A DNA stretch of 64,000 nucleotides from the IMG/VR virus record IMGVR_UViG_3300017917_000952, positions 1 to 64,000 of that record; one strand, written 5' to 3'. Position numbers and translations under genes: made by a program. The notes under the pieces were generated by a model. That model saw only the letters and a list, made by a program, of their open reading frames with translations. It was not told where the DNA came from and made no database searches. This stretch comes from a virus. Below are positions 25,350 to 33,717 of this stretch, one piece after another. Position 1 is the stretch's first letter, and every line of letters starts with the position of its first letter.

Positions 25350-26177
25350 ATGAACCACTACTGGACATGCTCAAAGTTTGCAGACTGGCTTCGCGGAACG
25401 CCAAAAGGCGAAGCCAAGACTGGACGTGGATGGTGGGAATGGGAAAAGGCTGCAAAAGAGTCTCATCCCATTCGTTACTGGATTGCTGAAGAAGGTCTTG
25501 ACTATGTCCAAAAAGTAGTTTATTTCATTCCCGATAAACTCCATGCAGTCAAATACTATATTAACAATCGTTGGGTTACCCGCACTCATGCTCTTACTGC
25601 CCATCCTAGGGACCTTAAGCGCGGTGAATGGTGTGATGTAGGAAATCGCTTTCTTCCTTGTCTTTTTAACGAGCTCGTGGACTTTGTTGAAATAGAGCTT
25701 GCATGGTGGCACCTTGCCTGGAACAGCGAAGAACGACACAAGTATGACGCACCTTGGTGGGCGTTTGGATGGTTCCGTTGGAGAACATGGCGTTGTCCGC
25801 AAGCAGGACTTGACAACCTCAAGTGGCAAAGCGAACTTGTCTGGAAAGAAGATGAATGCGAGCCAGGAAGTCCAAACATTGGCAAGCCAACATACCAAGC
25901 AGAAAAGGCTCTGGAAATCCTTGCGCTCTACAAGTGGTGGACTGACGTTTATCGTAATAGACCAGATCCTCACGATGCCAGCGGTTGGTCCGAATTCTGT
26001 GACCGCAGGCGCAACGATGATCGACACTTTCTAGACTTTGAAAGCGAGACCGCAGAAGAAAAGGCAGAAAGTCGTAGAATTCTTGATCTGTGCCACAGCA
26101 TCGAACAGGAATATGAAAAGGAAGATGAAGAAATGATGATTCGTCTTATTAAAATCCGTAACTCACTCTGGACTTAA
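25350..26177 (+). CDS. Unknown 275-residue Trp-rich phage protein
   Basis: No signal or membrane segment, but more than fifteen Trp residues (WWEWEKAAKE, AWWHLAWN, WWAFGWFRWRTWR) and a helical acidic C-terminus (EQEYEKEDEEMM). It starts at the base after the BI-1 stop. Long antisense frames across it reflect its codon pattern. I do not recognise a family beyond conserved phage protein. Confidence 0.65.
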   Translation: MNHYWTCSKFADWLRGTPKGEAKTGRGWWEWEKAAKESHPIRYWIAEEGLDYVQKVVYFIPDKLHAVKYYINNRWVTRTHALTAHPRDLKRGEWCDVGNRFLPCLFNELVDFVEIELAWWHLAWNSEERHKYDAPWWAFGWFRWRTWRCPQAGLDNLKWQSELVWKEDECEPGSPNIGKPTYQAEKALEILALYKWWTDVYRNRPDPHDASGWSEFCDRRRNDDRHFLDFESETAEEKAESRRILDLCHSIEQEYEKEDEEMMIRLIKIRNSLWT

Positions 26178-26178
26178 A

Positions 26179-26469
26179 ATGGCAAAGAAAAAACCTGAAG
26201 ATATGACTCCCGAAGAACGCAAAGAACTTAAAATTGAATTTGCACCTGGGTGCTTTGACAGTTTCGATGGAACTCAAGAAGAACTCGACCAGATGGTTGC
26301 AGAGATTCAAAAAATGATTCTCGACGGTAGCCTGTTTGAAAAGTCAAAAGAAATTGATCTCGACGAACTGATCGAAAGTGACGATCCAGACGATCAAGCA
26401 CTGGCTACAAAGATCCTACGATCCATTGATCGAGACCTCAACGGCGACAACGACCGAAACCTACAATGA
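26179..26469 (+). CDS. Unknown 96-residue acidic protein
   Basis: Acidic helical protein (EELDQMVAEIQKMILDG, SDDPDDQALATKIL). It overlaps the next gene by ATGA. Function unknown. Confidence 0.65.
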   Translation: MAKKKPEDMTPEERKELKIEFAPGCFDSFDGTQEELDQMVAEIQKMILDGSLFEKSKEIDLDELIESDDPDDQALATKILRSIDRDLNGDNDRNLQ

Positions 26470-27023
26470 GCGTGTCGAAAAGCCCGCAGAGGCATACCTT
26501 CCAAAAGGAAGGTTACTTAGAGCGCATGAAAGAAAAAGGCGAAGAGCCTAGCCAAGATTATCTTGACATGTTTGAGAAAATTTTGGAACAGCACAACCAC
26601 AAGTTTGACGATCCTGCCAGCCGTGTGGATAATATGGAATGGGATTTACTTACAACTGATTGGATTTTGGAAAAGGCCCGAGCCAGTAAAGACTATGCCC
26701 AAAATATCTATGCGGCATTATGCAACAACGGGTTTATCAAATTGGATGTTATTCCAATTCTAACCGAAAAGGAATGGAGTTGCAGTTGGCGCTATGCCGG
26801 AGGTATTGTTGCAGATATGCGACAAGAGGGCGACTACATTGATTGGTACTGTAGCGGTATTCGAAATGATTACGGAGATGACGCAGTTGAATCTCCAACT
26901 GGCTATGTGCCAGAGGGTCGTATAACTAACGAAATTCGAGAAGACTTCAAGAAATTAGGCTGGGCAGTTGCGCCTGGTGGTGATTGGGAAAACTTCGATG
27001 AGCAAACCGATAATTCTGTCTGA
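26466..27023 (+). CDS. Unknown 185-residue phage protein
   Basis: A helical half (EPSQDYLDMFEKILEQH, WILEKARASKDYAQNIYAAL) followed by a beta-rich half (CSWRYAGGIVADMR, DYIDWYCSG). The mid-part looks conserved among T4-like phages. It overlaps the next gene by about 26 nt. Function unknown. Confidence 0.65.
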   Translation: MSVSKSPQRHTFQKEGYLERMKEKGEEPSQDYLDMFEKILEQHNHKFDDPASRVDNMEWDLLTTDWILEKARASKDYAQNIYAALCNNGFIKLDVIPILTEKEWSCSWRYAGGIVADMRQEGDYIDWYCSGIRNDYGDDAVESPTGYVPEGRITNEIREDFKKLGWAVAPGGDWENFDEQTDNSV

Positions 27024-27279
27024 AGAAGCCTGGGCTAAACTGCATACACGGCTGTCTCAAGACAACCATTCGAGTGTTATGCTAATTAGGACCAAGATGC
27101 GGGCAGTTTTGGGCTTTACTGTCAGACGCCATAGAGAGTGGCGTCACGATATGGGCGGTGTACAGCCCATAGATCTAATCCATTTGGATTTTTATAACGA
27201 GCCAAAACGTACAATGTTCATGCTCAAATATTCGGAATTTTTGGATAAATCTGGTAAAATTGATCTACGGGACAGTTGA
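26998..27279 (+). CDS. Unknown 93-residue protein
   Basis: ATG 26998 is preferred over 26968 to shorten the overlap. Small basic protein with RTKMRAVLGFTVRRHREW. The downstream promoter begins before its stop codon. Not recognised. Confidence 0.55.
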   Translation: MSKPIILSEEAWAKLHTRLSQDNHSSVMLIRTKMRAVLGFTVRRHREWRHDMGGVQPIDLIHLDFYNEPKRTMFMLKYSEFLDKSGKIDLRDS

Positions 27280-27304
27280 CATCTTGGTAAAAATGCTCTA
27301 TAAT
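27276..27304 (+). promoter_or_regulatory. Perfect sigma70 consensus promoter
   Basis: TTGACA (27276-27281), exactly 17 nt and TATAAT (27299-27304). It should be very strong with host RNA polymerase right after infection. It drives the 395-residue gene at 27336, whose ribosome site is aaaggag. Confidence 0.9.
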
Positions 27305-27335
27305 ATAACTATACTGAAACGCAAAGGAGCACAAA

Positions 27336-28523
27336 ATGGCTACCAAACTTAAACAAGCAAGCATCGCACTTCGTCAAAACAAGGGCCGTGACATGAGCCC
27401 GAAGTGGGACGGTGCTGACGAATGGACTGGCGATCAGTTTACTAACCATTTCCGTCGGTCGATGGAATGGTATCGTTTGGAAAGTTCCGTTAAGGACCTC
27501 AAACCCAAACTCGTTGAATGGATGCACGGTGCAGGTTACGACCGCAGTGATATTAATGCCATTCGAAAGACCAAAGACAAATATTTTAGCGGCACTATGG
27601 TCGGTGTTGCCGCTTGCCTTGTTAAGGGTATGCCCGAAATTCACGAAGGCTTTAACAGTGGCAAGGATTCTGGCGCTTGGCTTCGCAACGAGATTGAAAA
27701 CGTGCTTAAAGCAGGTGCTAACGATCTTGAAGAAGACGAGGATGCACCCAAGGTTAAAGAAGAAAAGCCGGTTGTGGTTCAACCTAGTATTCAAGATCGT
27801 CTGCGTGAAGCCGCAGGTGACATGAGTGAAGAACTAGATTACGCTATTGACAGTTTTATCACTGACCCGGATGCCTTTGATCCCAAGGCTTTCAAGATCC
27901 TTAACCTGCTTCGCGGCAAGGGTGCCAAGGCTGCTCACACTCGTTTTATTAAGAACTACTTTTCTTTCAGTCATGGTCTGTTGCAAGAGCTCGCTAGTGG
28001 CAACGCAGACGAACAACTGCGAGAAGCATACAAACACCTACCCCGTAAGAACGTTAAGAAGTTGATTGAGTTCTACGATAGCATTATGGCCGCTTGTGAC
28101 CAAATTGCCGCAGAACAAAAAGTTCTCAAGAAGCCTCGTGCTAAGAAAGTTAAGCCTGCAGAGCAACTGGTTTCTAAACTCAAGTTCTGTATCAAGGACG
28201 ATAAGTTGGGCATTGTGTCAGTGCCGCCGGCGGGCATCATCGGTGCTCAGGGTGTCGTAGTCTACAACGTCAAGACTCGCAAGATCGGCTACTATGTTAG
28301 TAAGACTTCGGCAGGCTTGGGCGTCAAAGGTACTAGCCTAACTGACTTTACTGACAAGAGTACTCAAAAAACTCTGCGTAAACCTCCTGAACAACTCAAA
28401 GAGTTTAAGGAACAGAATACGCAGAAGCGTGTTGAAACCTGGTTCAAGGCAATCAAGACTACTGAGGTTGCTCTCAACGGTCGATTCAACGAAGATACTG
28501 TTATTCTCAAGGTGTTTAAATGA
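27336..28523 (+). CDS. Conserved T4-like phage protein, 395 residues
   Basis: Follows a consensus promoter and strong ribosome site, so it should be an abundant early product. It is helical and Lys-rich with an acidic linker near 128-145 and a basic stretch KKPRAKKVKPAEQL near 267-280, then a C-terminal beta-rich domain (KLGIVSVPPAGIIGAQGVVVYN). The start (KLKQASIALRQNKGRDMSPK) is, as I recall, shared with cyanophage proteins of unknown function. A nucleic-acid or host-takeover role fits the charge but is unproven. It overlaps the next gene by ATGA. Confidence 0.8.
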   Translation: MATKLKQASIALRQNKGRDMSPKWDGADEWTGDQFTNHFRRSMEWYRLESSVKDLKPKLVEWMHGAGYDRSDINAIRKTKDKYFSGTMVGVAACLVKGMPEIHEGFNSGKDSGAWLRNEIENVLKAGANDLEEDEDAPKVKEEKPVVVQPSIQDRLREAAGDMSEELDYAIDSFITDPDAFDPKAFKILNLLRGKGAKAAHTRFIKNYFSFSHGLLQELASGNADEQLREAYKHLPRKNVKKLIEFYDSIMAACDQIAAEQKVLKKPRAKKVKPAEQLVSKLKFCIKDDKLGIVSVPPAGIIGAQGVVVYNVKTRKIGYYVSKTSAGLGVKGTSLTDFTDKSTQKTLRKPPEQLKEFKEQNTQKRVETWFKAIKTTEVALNGRFNEDTVILKVFK

Positions 28524-28741
28524 TTACAGGTGTACGTTGGTTTACTAGTCAACACTGTATGGGCATTGTACAAATCGTACAGGACCATCAGAAAGAAGAA
28601 TATCGTCAAACAGGCACTGCCGACTTCAAATACTATATTGGAGTAGGTTGGGGCGAGGATGAAAAAACTGATACCAGTTATATTGCAGAACATGGTGCGC
28701 CGTTTCCAAAAGAGGCAGGCGATGCCCTGTTTAATATATGA
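28520..28741 (+). CDS. Unknown 73-residue phage protein
   Basis: Small soluble protein, FKYYIGVGWGEDEKTD in the centre. ATGA overlaps on both sides place it in the operon from 27276. Similar short proteins occur in cyanophages, as I recall; function unknown. Confidence 0.65.
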   Translation: MITGVRWFTSQHCMGIVQIVQDHQKEEYRQTGTADFKYYIGVGWGEDEKTDTSYIAEHGAPFPKEAGDALFNI

Positions 28742-28917
28742 AGTGGTTATCGATAATATTCTTGCAAATTCTTTTGCTCTGTGCTACAATGTTCGTTATA
28801 CTAACATATTATCCACGAACCGGAACTGTCAGGTATGATTGCACATTGGCTGAAATCTCTCCTGACATTCCATTAAAAGCAAAAGAAGAATGTAGGAATG
28901 CGAAAAAGAATCAATGA
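28738..28917 (+). CDS. 59-residue single-pass membrane protein
   Basis: ATG 28738 (ATGA overlap) to TGA 28917. One N-terminal helix (SIIFLQILLLCATMFVILTY, residues 5-24) then a short periplasmic tail with two cysteines (YDCTLAEISPD, KEECRN) that may pair. The same layout is seen in small cyanophage membrane proteins. Function unknown. Confidence 0.68.
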   Translation: MKWLSIIFLQILLLCATMFVILTYYPRTGTVRYDCTLAEISPDIPLKAKEECRNAKKNQ

Positions 28918-29119
28918 ACTAGCAAAAGAAGCAGGTTATGCGGCGCCTGAACTTGCATTAAGAATGCAAAAAATGGTCGACCTTGTACTCAACGAAGTTA
29001 TTGTTGCAATTGAAAAAACACCGACTCACTGTGCATTTACGACACACGACCTCGGGGCTGTTCGATGCACAATTCAAAAGACTGTTGAAACTGTAAAAAA
29101 CCACTTTAAAGAGGAATAA
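28898..29119 (+). CDS. Unknown 73-residue helical protein
   Basis: All-helical, LALRMQKMVDLVLNEVIVAI then a Cys-containing loop and a second helix. It overlaps the membrane protein by 20 nt. Function unknown. Confidence 0.62.
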   Translation: MRKRINELAKEAGYAAPELALRMQKMVDLVLNEVIVAIEKTPTHCAFTTHDLGAVRCTIQKTVETVKNHFKEE

Positions 29120-29120
29120 T

Positions 29121-29699
29121 ATGATCACGCTAAAGCAATGGATGGAAGTTGTTAACTATCGTATCACTGAAGGTGATGCATGGCATTCACAAGCATTTGG
29201 ACATAATGCACACTGTCTAAGTGCGTGGAACGGTGTTCACGGCACGGGCGGGTGGAGTCTTAACATTGTGTTTGACACAGAGACTCAACTGGTCTATCAG
29301 GTCGAAGCCTGTGATTATTCTAACGATCGTGCCTATCGTATGATCAATCCTCTTTACAAAGAGGCACACGATAAGGAAGCCAAAGGCGACAACTATGCTA
29401 ACCAAGCATGGGACGATGTTGACTATACTGATCTCGAAGTTGACGAGGATTGGCTTAACAAGGCCACTGCTATTGTTGACGGTGAAGAGTACGACACTCG
29501 TGTCAGTATTCCGCTCGACTTTACAGACGAAGAATTGCTCAAGTACATGACAATGGCACATGAGCGAGACATGACCTTCAATCAATTTGTTGAAGAAGCA
29601 CTTAAGGCGGCTATCGAAGAACATAAGCGAGATCCCGAAGGCTTTAAGGCCCGCGCTCAGGTATTTCTTAAAAAAGAATCAGAACCTCACGGTTATTAA
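29121..29699 (+). CDS. Conserved phage protein, 192 residues
   Basis: The start TLKQWMEVVNYRITEGDAW and the phrase YQVEACDYSNDRAYRMINP recall a family in T4-like cyanophages of unknown function. Acidic; its C-terminal third is helical (FNQFVEEALKAAIEEHKRD) like a ribbon-helix-helix or coiled region. It lies 1 nt after the previous stop. Confidence 0.72.
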   Translation: MITLKQWMEVVNYRITEGDAWHSQAFGHNAHCLSAWNGVHGTGGWSLNIVFDTETQLVYQVEACDYSNDRAYRMINPLYKEAHDKEAKGDNYANQAWDDVDYTDLEVDEDWLNKATAIVDGEEYDTRVSIPLDFTDEELLKYMTMAHERDMTFNQFVEEALKAAIEEHKRDPEGFKARAQVFLKKESEPHGY

Positions 29700-29700
29700 A

Positions 29701-29958
29701 ATGACTCTACCCGACGAAAGATATCGTGCTGTAATGTGGGCTAGTAGATTCCTTCAGGATATTGCCCACGATACTAAAAAGTACCCTAGGATTCCAAAGA
29801 CAGTACGGCGAGAAGCCTATAGTATCTTACGACACTTTCCTAGTAGTTGGGATATGCAACGTGCCTCTAACGGTGCGCCGGAGGTATTCCAAGAACGAAT
29901 GGAACCGTTATACAGAATGGTAAAAGCCTACGAACAGGACAAGAAAGATGAGAACTGA
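29701..29958 (+). CDS. BPSL0761-like small phage protein
   Basis: 85 residues from ATG 29701; the open frame back to 29587 is a shadow of the preceding gene. LPDERYRAVMWASRFLQDI and RRIP-type TVRREAYSILRHFPSSWDM match a small protein family seen in proteobacterial prophages. Function unknown. Confidence 0.68.
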   Translation: MTLPDERYRAVMWASRFLQDIAHDTKKYPRIPKTVRREAYSILRHFPSSWDMQRASNGAPEVFQERMEPLYRMVKAYEQDKKDEN

Positions 29959-30382
29959 AGAGCAATACGAAGAATTTGCCAAACGAATGGAAGAAAAGTT
30001 TCCAAAGATGTTTGCACGGCCCTACGGAGGTTTCTGTGTTGATGCAGGATGGTGGCCTATTCTCGAAAGCCTGTGCAGTCAAATACAACATCACATCGAC
30101 TGGAAAAATAAACAGAAAGAAGAATACAACAAGGGCGACGGGTGCGCTCAAGTAGTTGTAGAACAAATTAAAGAAAAGTTTGGCGGACTACGTTTCTATT
30201 ACCAAGGCGGTGATGATATGATTCATGGCATGGTCTATATGGCAGAAAGTTGGGCATCTAGGCACTGTGAAGTTTGCGGCAAGCCCGGAGAAAGCCGTAG
30301 CAAAGGTTGGATCAAAACACTTTGTGACGAACATCACGAAGAACGAGAAGCACTTTATAAGAAAAGGTTCGGCAATGAATAA
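29948..30382 (+). CDS. Phage protein with C-terminal zinc knuckle
   Basis: 144 residues. FGGLRFYYQGGDD in the middle and a C-terminal CEVCGKPGES...TLCDEHH set that could bind zinc through two CxxC-like pairs and His. It resembles a conserved phage protein of unknown function. It overlaps the genes on both sides. Confidence 0.68.
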   Translation: MRTEEQYEEFAKRMEEKFPKMFARPYGGFCVDAGWWPILESLCSQIQHHIDWKNKQKEEYNKGDGCAQVVVEQIKEKFGGLRFYYQGGDDMIHGMVYMAESWASRHCEVCGKPGESRSKGWIKTLCDEHHEEREALYKKRFGNE

Positions 30383-30854
30383 ACTATTCAGAATCACTCC
30401 TTTGGAAAAGAAAAGTGTTGAGTACTTTGTAGATGTCTACGAAACATTGCCAGACGGCTCTATTCGAGGCTTTGATGTTACTGAAACGTGGCGTTGGGGA
30501 TTTGGATTTAAAGAACTAGACGACCCAGTATACGAGTACGAAACTAAGAGTGGAGTACATTGTAATCCGCAGGTAGGTTGGGGCTGCGATCTTGACGACC
30601 TATGCAGTGTTTTTGTAAACTTTACAGACGGATTTACTGAAGAAGAAAAAGCAGAAATTGAAGCAATTCTTCGTGGCGAAAAGGAAGATGAAGACGGTCG
30701 CTGGGGTACTGCTTGGATCTATGATGGAGACCACAATTGGGAAGTGGAAGACGATCATCTAAGAATCTTACCTCCATTTAAAATTGATTTAGTAGACGAA
30801 AGCGGTTACGGAGATTCTGCCGTTCTAGAAGAAAACGTGCAACCGGAAAAATAA
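30375..30854 (+). CDS. Unknown 159-residue acidic phage protein
   Basis: ATG 30375 overlaps the previous gene by 8 nt; the frame from 30225 is a shadow. Acidic (about one residue in four is Asp or Glu), with two Cys in GWGCDLDDLCSVF. Function unknown. Confidence 0.65.
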   Translation: MNKLFRITPLEKKSVEYFVDVYETLPDGSIRGFDVTETWRWGFGFKELDDPVYEYETKSGVHCNPQVGWGCDLDDLCSVFVNFTDGFTEEEKAEIEAILRGEKEDEDGRWGTAWIYDGDHNWEVEDDHLRILPPFKIDLVDESGYGDSAVLEENVQPEK

Positions 30855-30864
30855 AAGGTTATAT

Positions 30865-31302
30865 ATGAAAATTGGACTTAGTTACAGTCGATGTATTAGA
30901 GACATCGTCGAAGGCAAAGTAGACATTCAGGATGTCCTTGTGATTATTGCTCGAACGGATTTCGATCCGCGAGACAATGAACAATGGGAAAGTATTTGGC
31001 GTGGCTACGGTGGCGGCAATGGCGGGAGAGGTAGCATTTGGAGCCGTCCGGAATGGGCAGACTACGAAGCAGAAGATGAGGACCGTTTCCGCAGTGTCAG
31101 TATCGAACTTTGGGAAAGCGGTAAACTGCATCAGCCTCGACAGTTCGGATCAAATCCAGGTCGCTTGCCCTACTACTGGTTAGAAGCAAGTTTGCCCGCC
31201 GAAGAACTCGAATCAAACCCTGCTGTAAAAAAGGCTTGGGAACAATTTCAGATTGTTGCAGGTCTGAGCAAATCTACAAAAATTTTAAAGGATGATTTCT
31301 AA
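30865..31302 (+). CDS. Conserved T4-like phage protein, 145 residues
   Basis: Starts [20 protein letters not shown] and contains [16 protein letters not shown], a family I recall from cyanophages without known function. A Gly-rich loop ([11 protein letters not shown]) interrupts it. It lies just before clpP in the same direction. Confidence 0.68.
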   Translation: MKIGLSYSRCIRDIVEGKVDIQDVLVIIARTDFDPRDNEQWESIWRGYGGGNGGRGSIWSRPEWADYEAEDEDRFRSVSIELWESGKLHQPRQFGSNPGRLPYYWLEASLPAEELESNPAVKKAWEQFQIVAGLSKSTKILKDDF

Positions 31303-31303
31303 T

Positions 31304-31888
31304 ATGTTAGTACCAATGGTTATTGAAAAGACTGGTCAAGGCGAGCGAGCATTTGACATTTACAGTCGACTGCTCAACGAGCGTATTGTGTTCCTTAACG
31401 GACCAGTTGACGATACCAGTTCAAATTTAATCGTAGCACAGATGCTACATCTCGAAAGCCAAGATAGCGAAAAGGACATTAACTTTTATATCAATAGCCC
31501 CGGCGGTGTTATTACTAGCGGAATGGCCATCTACGATGTAATGCAATTTGTTAAACCGGATGTTGCTACTTACGTTCTCGGTCAGGCTTGTTCTATGGGG
31601 TCATTTCTAGCACAGGCAGGCACCCCGGGTAAACGCTTTATGCTACCACATGCCCGCCATATGATTCATCAACCTAGCGGTGGTGCTCGTGGTATGCAGA
31701 GCGATATCGAGATCCAATACAAGGAAATCACGCAAATGAAAACCATGCTGACTAAGTTGTATGTCGAGCATAACACGGCAGGAAAAACGTATGCCGACTT
31801 TGAAAAGGACATGGATCGAGATACTTTTATGAGTGCAGACGAAGCACTTACATACGGTCTCTGTGATCGAATCGTAACAAAGCGATAA
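31304..31888 (+). CDS. clpP: ClpP-like serine protease
   Basis: 194 residues from ATG 31304, chosen because AAAGGA lies 11 nt before it (ATG 31292 overlaps the ribosome site). The catalytic triad is present: Ser97 in [14 protein letters not shown], His122 in [11 protein letters not shown] and Asp173 in [29 protein letters not shown] is canonical. It would form a tetradecamer with host ClpX or ClpA, redirecting host proteolysis. Phage ClpP also serves as a head protease elsewhere, but no capsid genes are near. Confidence 0.9.
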   Translation: MLVPMVIEKTGQGERAFDIYSRLLNERIVFLNGPVDDTSSNLIVAQMLHLESQDSEKDINFYINSPGGVITSGMAIYDVMQFVKPDVATYVLGQACSMGSFLAQAGTPGKRFMLPHARHMIHQPSGGARGMQSDIEIQYKEITQMKTMLTKLYVEHNTAGKTYADFEKDMDRDTFMSADEALTYGLCDRIVTKR

Positions 31889-31899
31889 ACTACTGACTA

Positions 31900-31945
31900 A
31901 AATCTCCCATCGAGCAGTGTAAATATTACTGCTTATGGGAGATTT
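31900..31945 (+). promoter_or_regulatory. Long hairpin covering a ribosome site, late-like box in the loop
   Basis: An 11-bp outer stem (31900-31910 with 31935-31945) and a 6-bp inner stem (31913-31918 with 31928-31933) surround the loop gtaaatatt. The 3' arm holds the GGGAGA ribosome site of the gene at 31949. A TGTAAATA box at 31918-31925 resembles the late promoter. RNA read through from clpP would hide the site; RNA started at the box would lack the 5' arm. Confidence 0.65.
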
Positions 31946-31948
31946 ATT

Positions 31949-32167
31949 ATGGCACTAATTAGAATAATACTTTTATCATCTTTATTTTTTACAACACTAC
32001 TGTGGCTGATGTTTCTAGGTAAACTTGCTCTGGACAATTTTAGAAAAGAACGAGAACTTCTTGTTTCTCTAAACAAAGAAATGGTGGGGCTAAGATCGGA
32101 ACTTAATCTTTTTAAGGAAGATATTGATGATCTTAAGAAAAAAATAGTTGACAAGTCAGACAGTTAA
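31949..32167 (+). CDS. 72-residue membrane-anchored coiled-coil protein
   Basis: One N-terminal membrane helix (residues 3-25) followed by a charged coiled coil (NFRKERELLVSLNKEMVG, LNLFKEDIDDLKKKI). The ribosome site GGGAGA is inside a hairpin, suggesting control by transcript origin. It resembles a small i-spanin or scaffold-like anchor, but no function can be given. Confidence 0.6.
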   Translation: MALIRIILLSSLFFTTLLWLMFLGKLALDNFRKERELLVSLNKEMVGLRSELNLFKEDIDDLKKKIVDKSDS

Positions 32168-32177
32168 ATACTATACT
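32148..32177 (+). promoter_or_regulatory. Sigma70-like promoter for the queD-like gene
   Basis: TTGACA (32148-32153), 18 nt and TATACT (32172-32177), giving a leader of about 75 nt before ATG 32259. I see no clear riboswitch fold in that leader. Confidence 0.66.
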
Positions 32178-32258
32178 TTGTTAGTGGACTGCGACATTCA
32201 CCCCACTTTAAATACTCTGCGTGTCATCAAACTTGCTACTTTTTAAAGGAGACTAGAG

Positions 32259-32765
32259 ATGGCAAATCTACAACCAATCACATACAAATGGACTAGTACT
32301 AAGGAATATGTTGATGCATTTCCTTGTGCTTATCGTCAATGGCGTGCTGATTCTCACTGTAATCTAATTCACGGTTACAGTTTTTCAATGAAGTTCTATT
32401 TTGGAACCAACGACTTAGACGTTCGTAACTGGGCTGCTGACTACGGTGGTCTAAAAGAACTTAAAAAACAACTAGAAGCTCAATTCGATCATACATTGAT
32501 TGTAGCACAAGACGATCCAGAAATGGAAACATTCAAATTGCTACAAGAAAAGAATATGGCCAAGATCGTAGTTCTACCTCGCCTAGGCTGTGAAGGTCTA
32601 GCCGACATGCTTTACAAGTATGTTAACGGTGTTTATATCCCCGAAATGTGGGGGCCAGGAGAAGCAGAACGTCTCTGGTGCTATCGTGTAGAAGTCCGCG
32701 AAACACAGGCTAACATGGCTTTCCGTGAAGGTCATCGTGAGTGGAATGAGGACCTGTTTGCATGA
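32259..32765 (+). CDS. queD: QueD/PTPS-family protein with altered zinc site
   Basis: 168 residues of the 6-carboxytetrahydropterin/6-pyruvoyltetrahydropterin synthase fold: Cys34 in HCNLIHGYSF as catalytic Cys, NWAADYGGLKELKKQL, QFDHTL and VRETQ at the end. Two of the three usual zinc histidines are Tyr: AHR is A24-Y25-R26 and HGH is H38-G39-Y40. It may use another metal set or have a new activity. FolE at 20191 could make its substrate. It is followed by a cupin gene overlapping by ATGA. Confidence 0.78.
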   Translation: MANLQPITYKWTSTKEYVDAFPCAYRQWRADSHCNLIHGYSFSMKFYFGTNDLDVRNWAADYGGLKELKKQLEAQFDHTLIVAQDDPEMETFKLLQEKNMAKIVVLPRLGCEGLADMLYKYVNGVYIPEMWGPGEAERLWCYRVEVRETQANMAFREGHREWNEDLFA

Positions 32766-33094
32766 GATTGAATATCAATGACGTGGGCGGAGAGGTTGTT
32801 AAAGACAACGAGACCTATGTTCTCAAAGACAATAAAACTTTGAAGAATCTAGTTCTAAGCTCTACAGATCTAAAACCCGGACAGCAGACTAGAGGACACT
32901 CACATCCCGGTCAAGAAGAAGTCTACCATTTTATCTCCGGAAAGGGTTCTATACAGATCGACAATGATTTGTACAATGCGTCTGCCGGAGATATTTTCCT
33001 AATTCCGGATGGTGCATTTCATAAAGTCTTTAACGGATCAGAATCTGAAAATCTGTACTTTATCTGCGTATTTGATGGAAAGAGAAATCACTAA
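32762..33094 (+). CDS. Small cupin protein
   Basis: 110 residues, one cupin barrel: GHSHPGQEEVYHFISGKGSI (His46, His48, Glu52 or 53, His56) and GDIFLIPDGAFHKVFN with His87. Cupins of this size are sugar isomerases, dioxygenases or binding proteins. It is coupled to the QueD-like gene and touches the aldolase gene by one base. Confidence 0.78.
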   Translation: MRLNINDVGGEVVKDNETYVLKDNKTLKNLVLSSTDLKPGQQTRGHSHPGQEEVYHFISGKGSIQIDNDLYNASAGDIFLIPDGAFHKVFNGSESENLYFICVFDGKRNH

Positions 33095-33717
33095 TGTTAG
33101 AAACTATCTGCGAAACATTAGTCGAAGCATACCGCCGCAATTGGATTACCAGTCGCGACGGTAATGTTAGCATACGACACCACGATCGCGATCACTTTTA
33201 CATTACACCAAGCGGTGTACGTAAGCAGACAATGCAGCCCGATCAGTTTAAGAAGATTGGAATTGACGGGAATAATTGGGTAGACTTACCATATACTGAT
33301 ATCAGTTCTAATCTTAAGCCTAGCGGAGAAATTCCACTACACTTTGGCCTACAAAAGAATATGGGACAACACAGCAACGATGTTCGTGTAGTAGTACACC
33401 TGCATCCTACTTACTGTGTTGCGGCTATGCACGCCGGTATCGAATTAGGTTCCATTGCAAAGCAGTTCCCAGAACTTAGTCGTTATACCAAGGTAGCCTA
33501 CAATGTAGGTGATGTTCCTCCTATCAGTCAAGAACTGGCAGATCAGTGTCATCATCATCTTGAGTTAGACGATCGGGGCAATATCGCATACGATATCGTT
33601 GGTATCAAAGGGCACGGTGTTGTAGCCATTGACACTAGCCCCTGGCGTGCTTTTGAACACATCGAACGTCTGGAACATATCTGTAAAATTGTGCTTTCAA
33701 GTAAGGGGCATCAATGA
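33094..33717 (+). CDS. Class II aldolase/adducin-family protein
   Basis: 207 residues. Zinc ligands His102 and His104 (HLHPTY) and His174 (KGHGVVA), with acid Glu79 (PSGEIPLH) as in fuculose-phosphate aldolase and methylthioribulose-phosphate dehydratase. The N-terminal SRDGNVSIRHHDRDHFYITPSG is typical. Substrate is probably a phosphorylated sugar. It sits between the cupin and DadA-like genes with 1- and 4-nt overlaps. Confidence 0.85.
   Translation: MLETICETLVEAYRRNWITSRDGNVSIRHHDRDHFYITPSGVRKQTMQPDQFKKIGIDGNNWVDLPYTDISSNLKPSGEIPLHFGLQKNMGQHSNDVRVVVHLHPTYCVAAMHAGIELGSIAKQFPELSRYTKVAYNVGDVPPISQELADQCHHHLELDDRGNIAYDIVGIKGHGVVAIDTSPWRAFEHIERLEHICKIVLSSKGHQ

Noticed and set aside
25371-26027. 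Long minus-strand frames across the 275-residue gene
   Set aside because: No start context, and the plus-strand frame is bounded tightly by neighbouring genes.
28762-28790. TTGCAA-17-TACAAT as a promoter inside the small membrane gene
   Set aside because: The -35 is weak and the site is inside a coding helix rich in TTG codons; no clear need for a promoter.
29587-29700. N-terminal extension of the BPSL0761-like gene
   Set aside because: It is a frame shadow of the preceding gene; ATG 29701 starts the conserved part.
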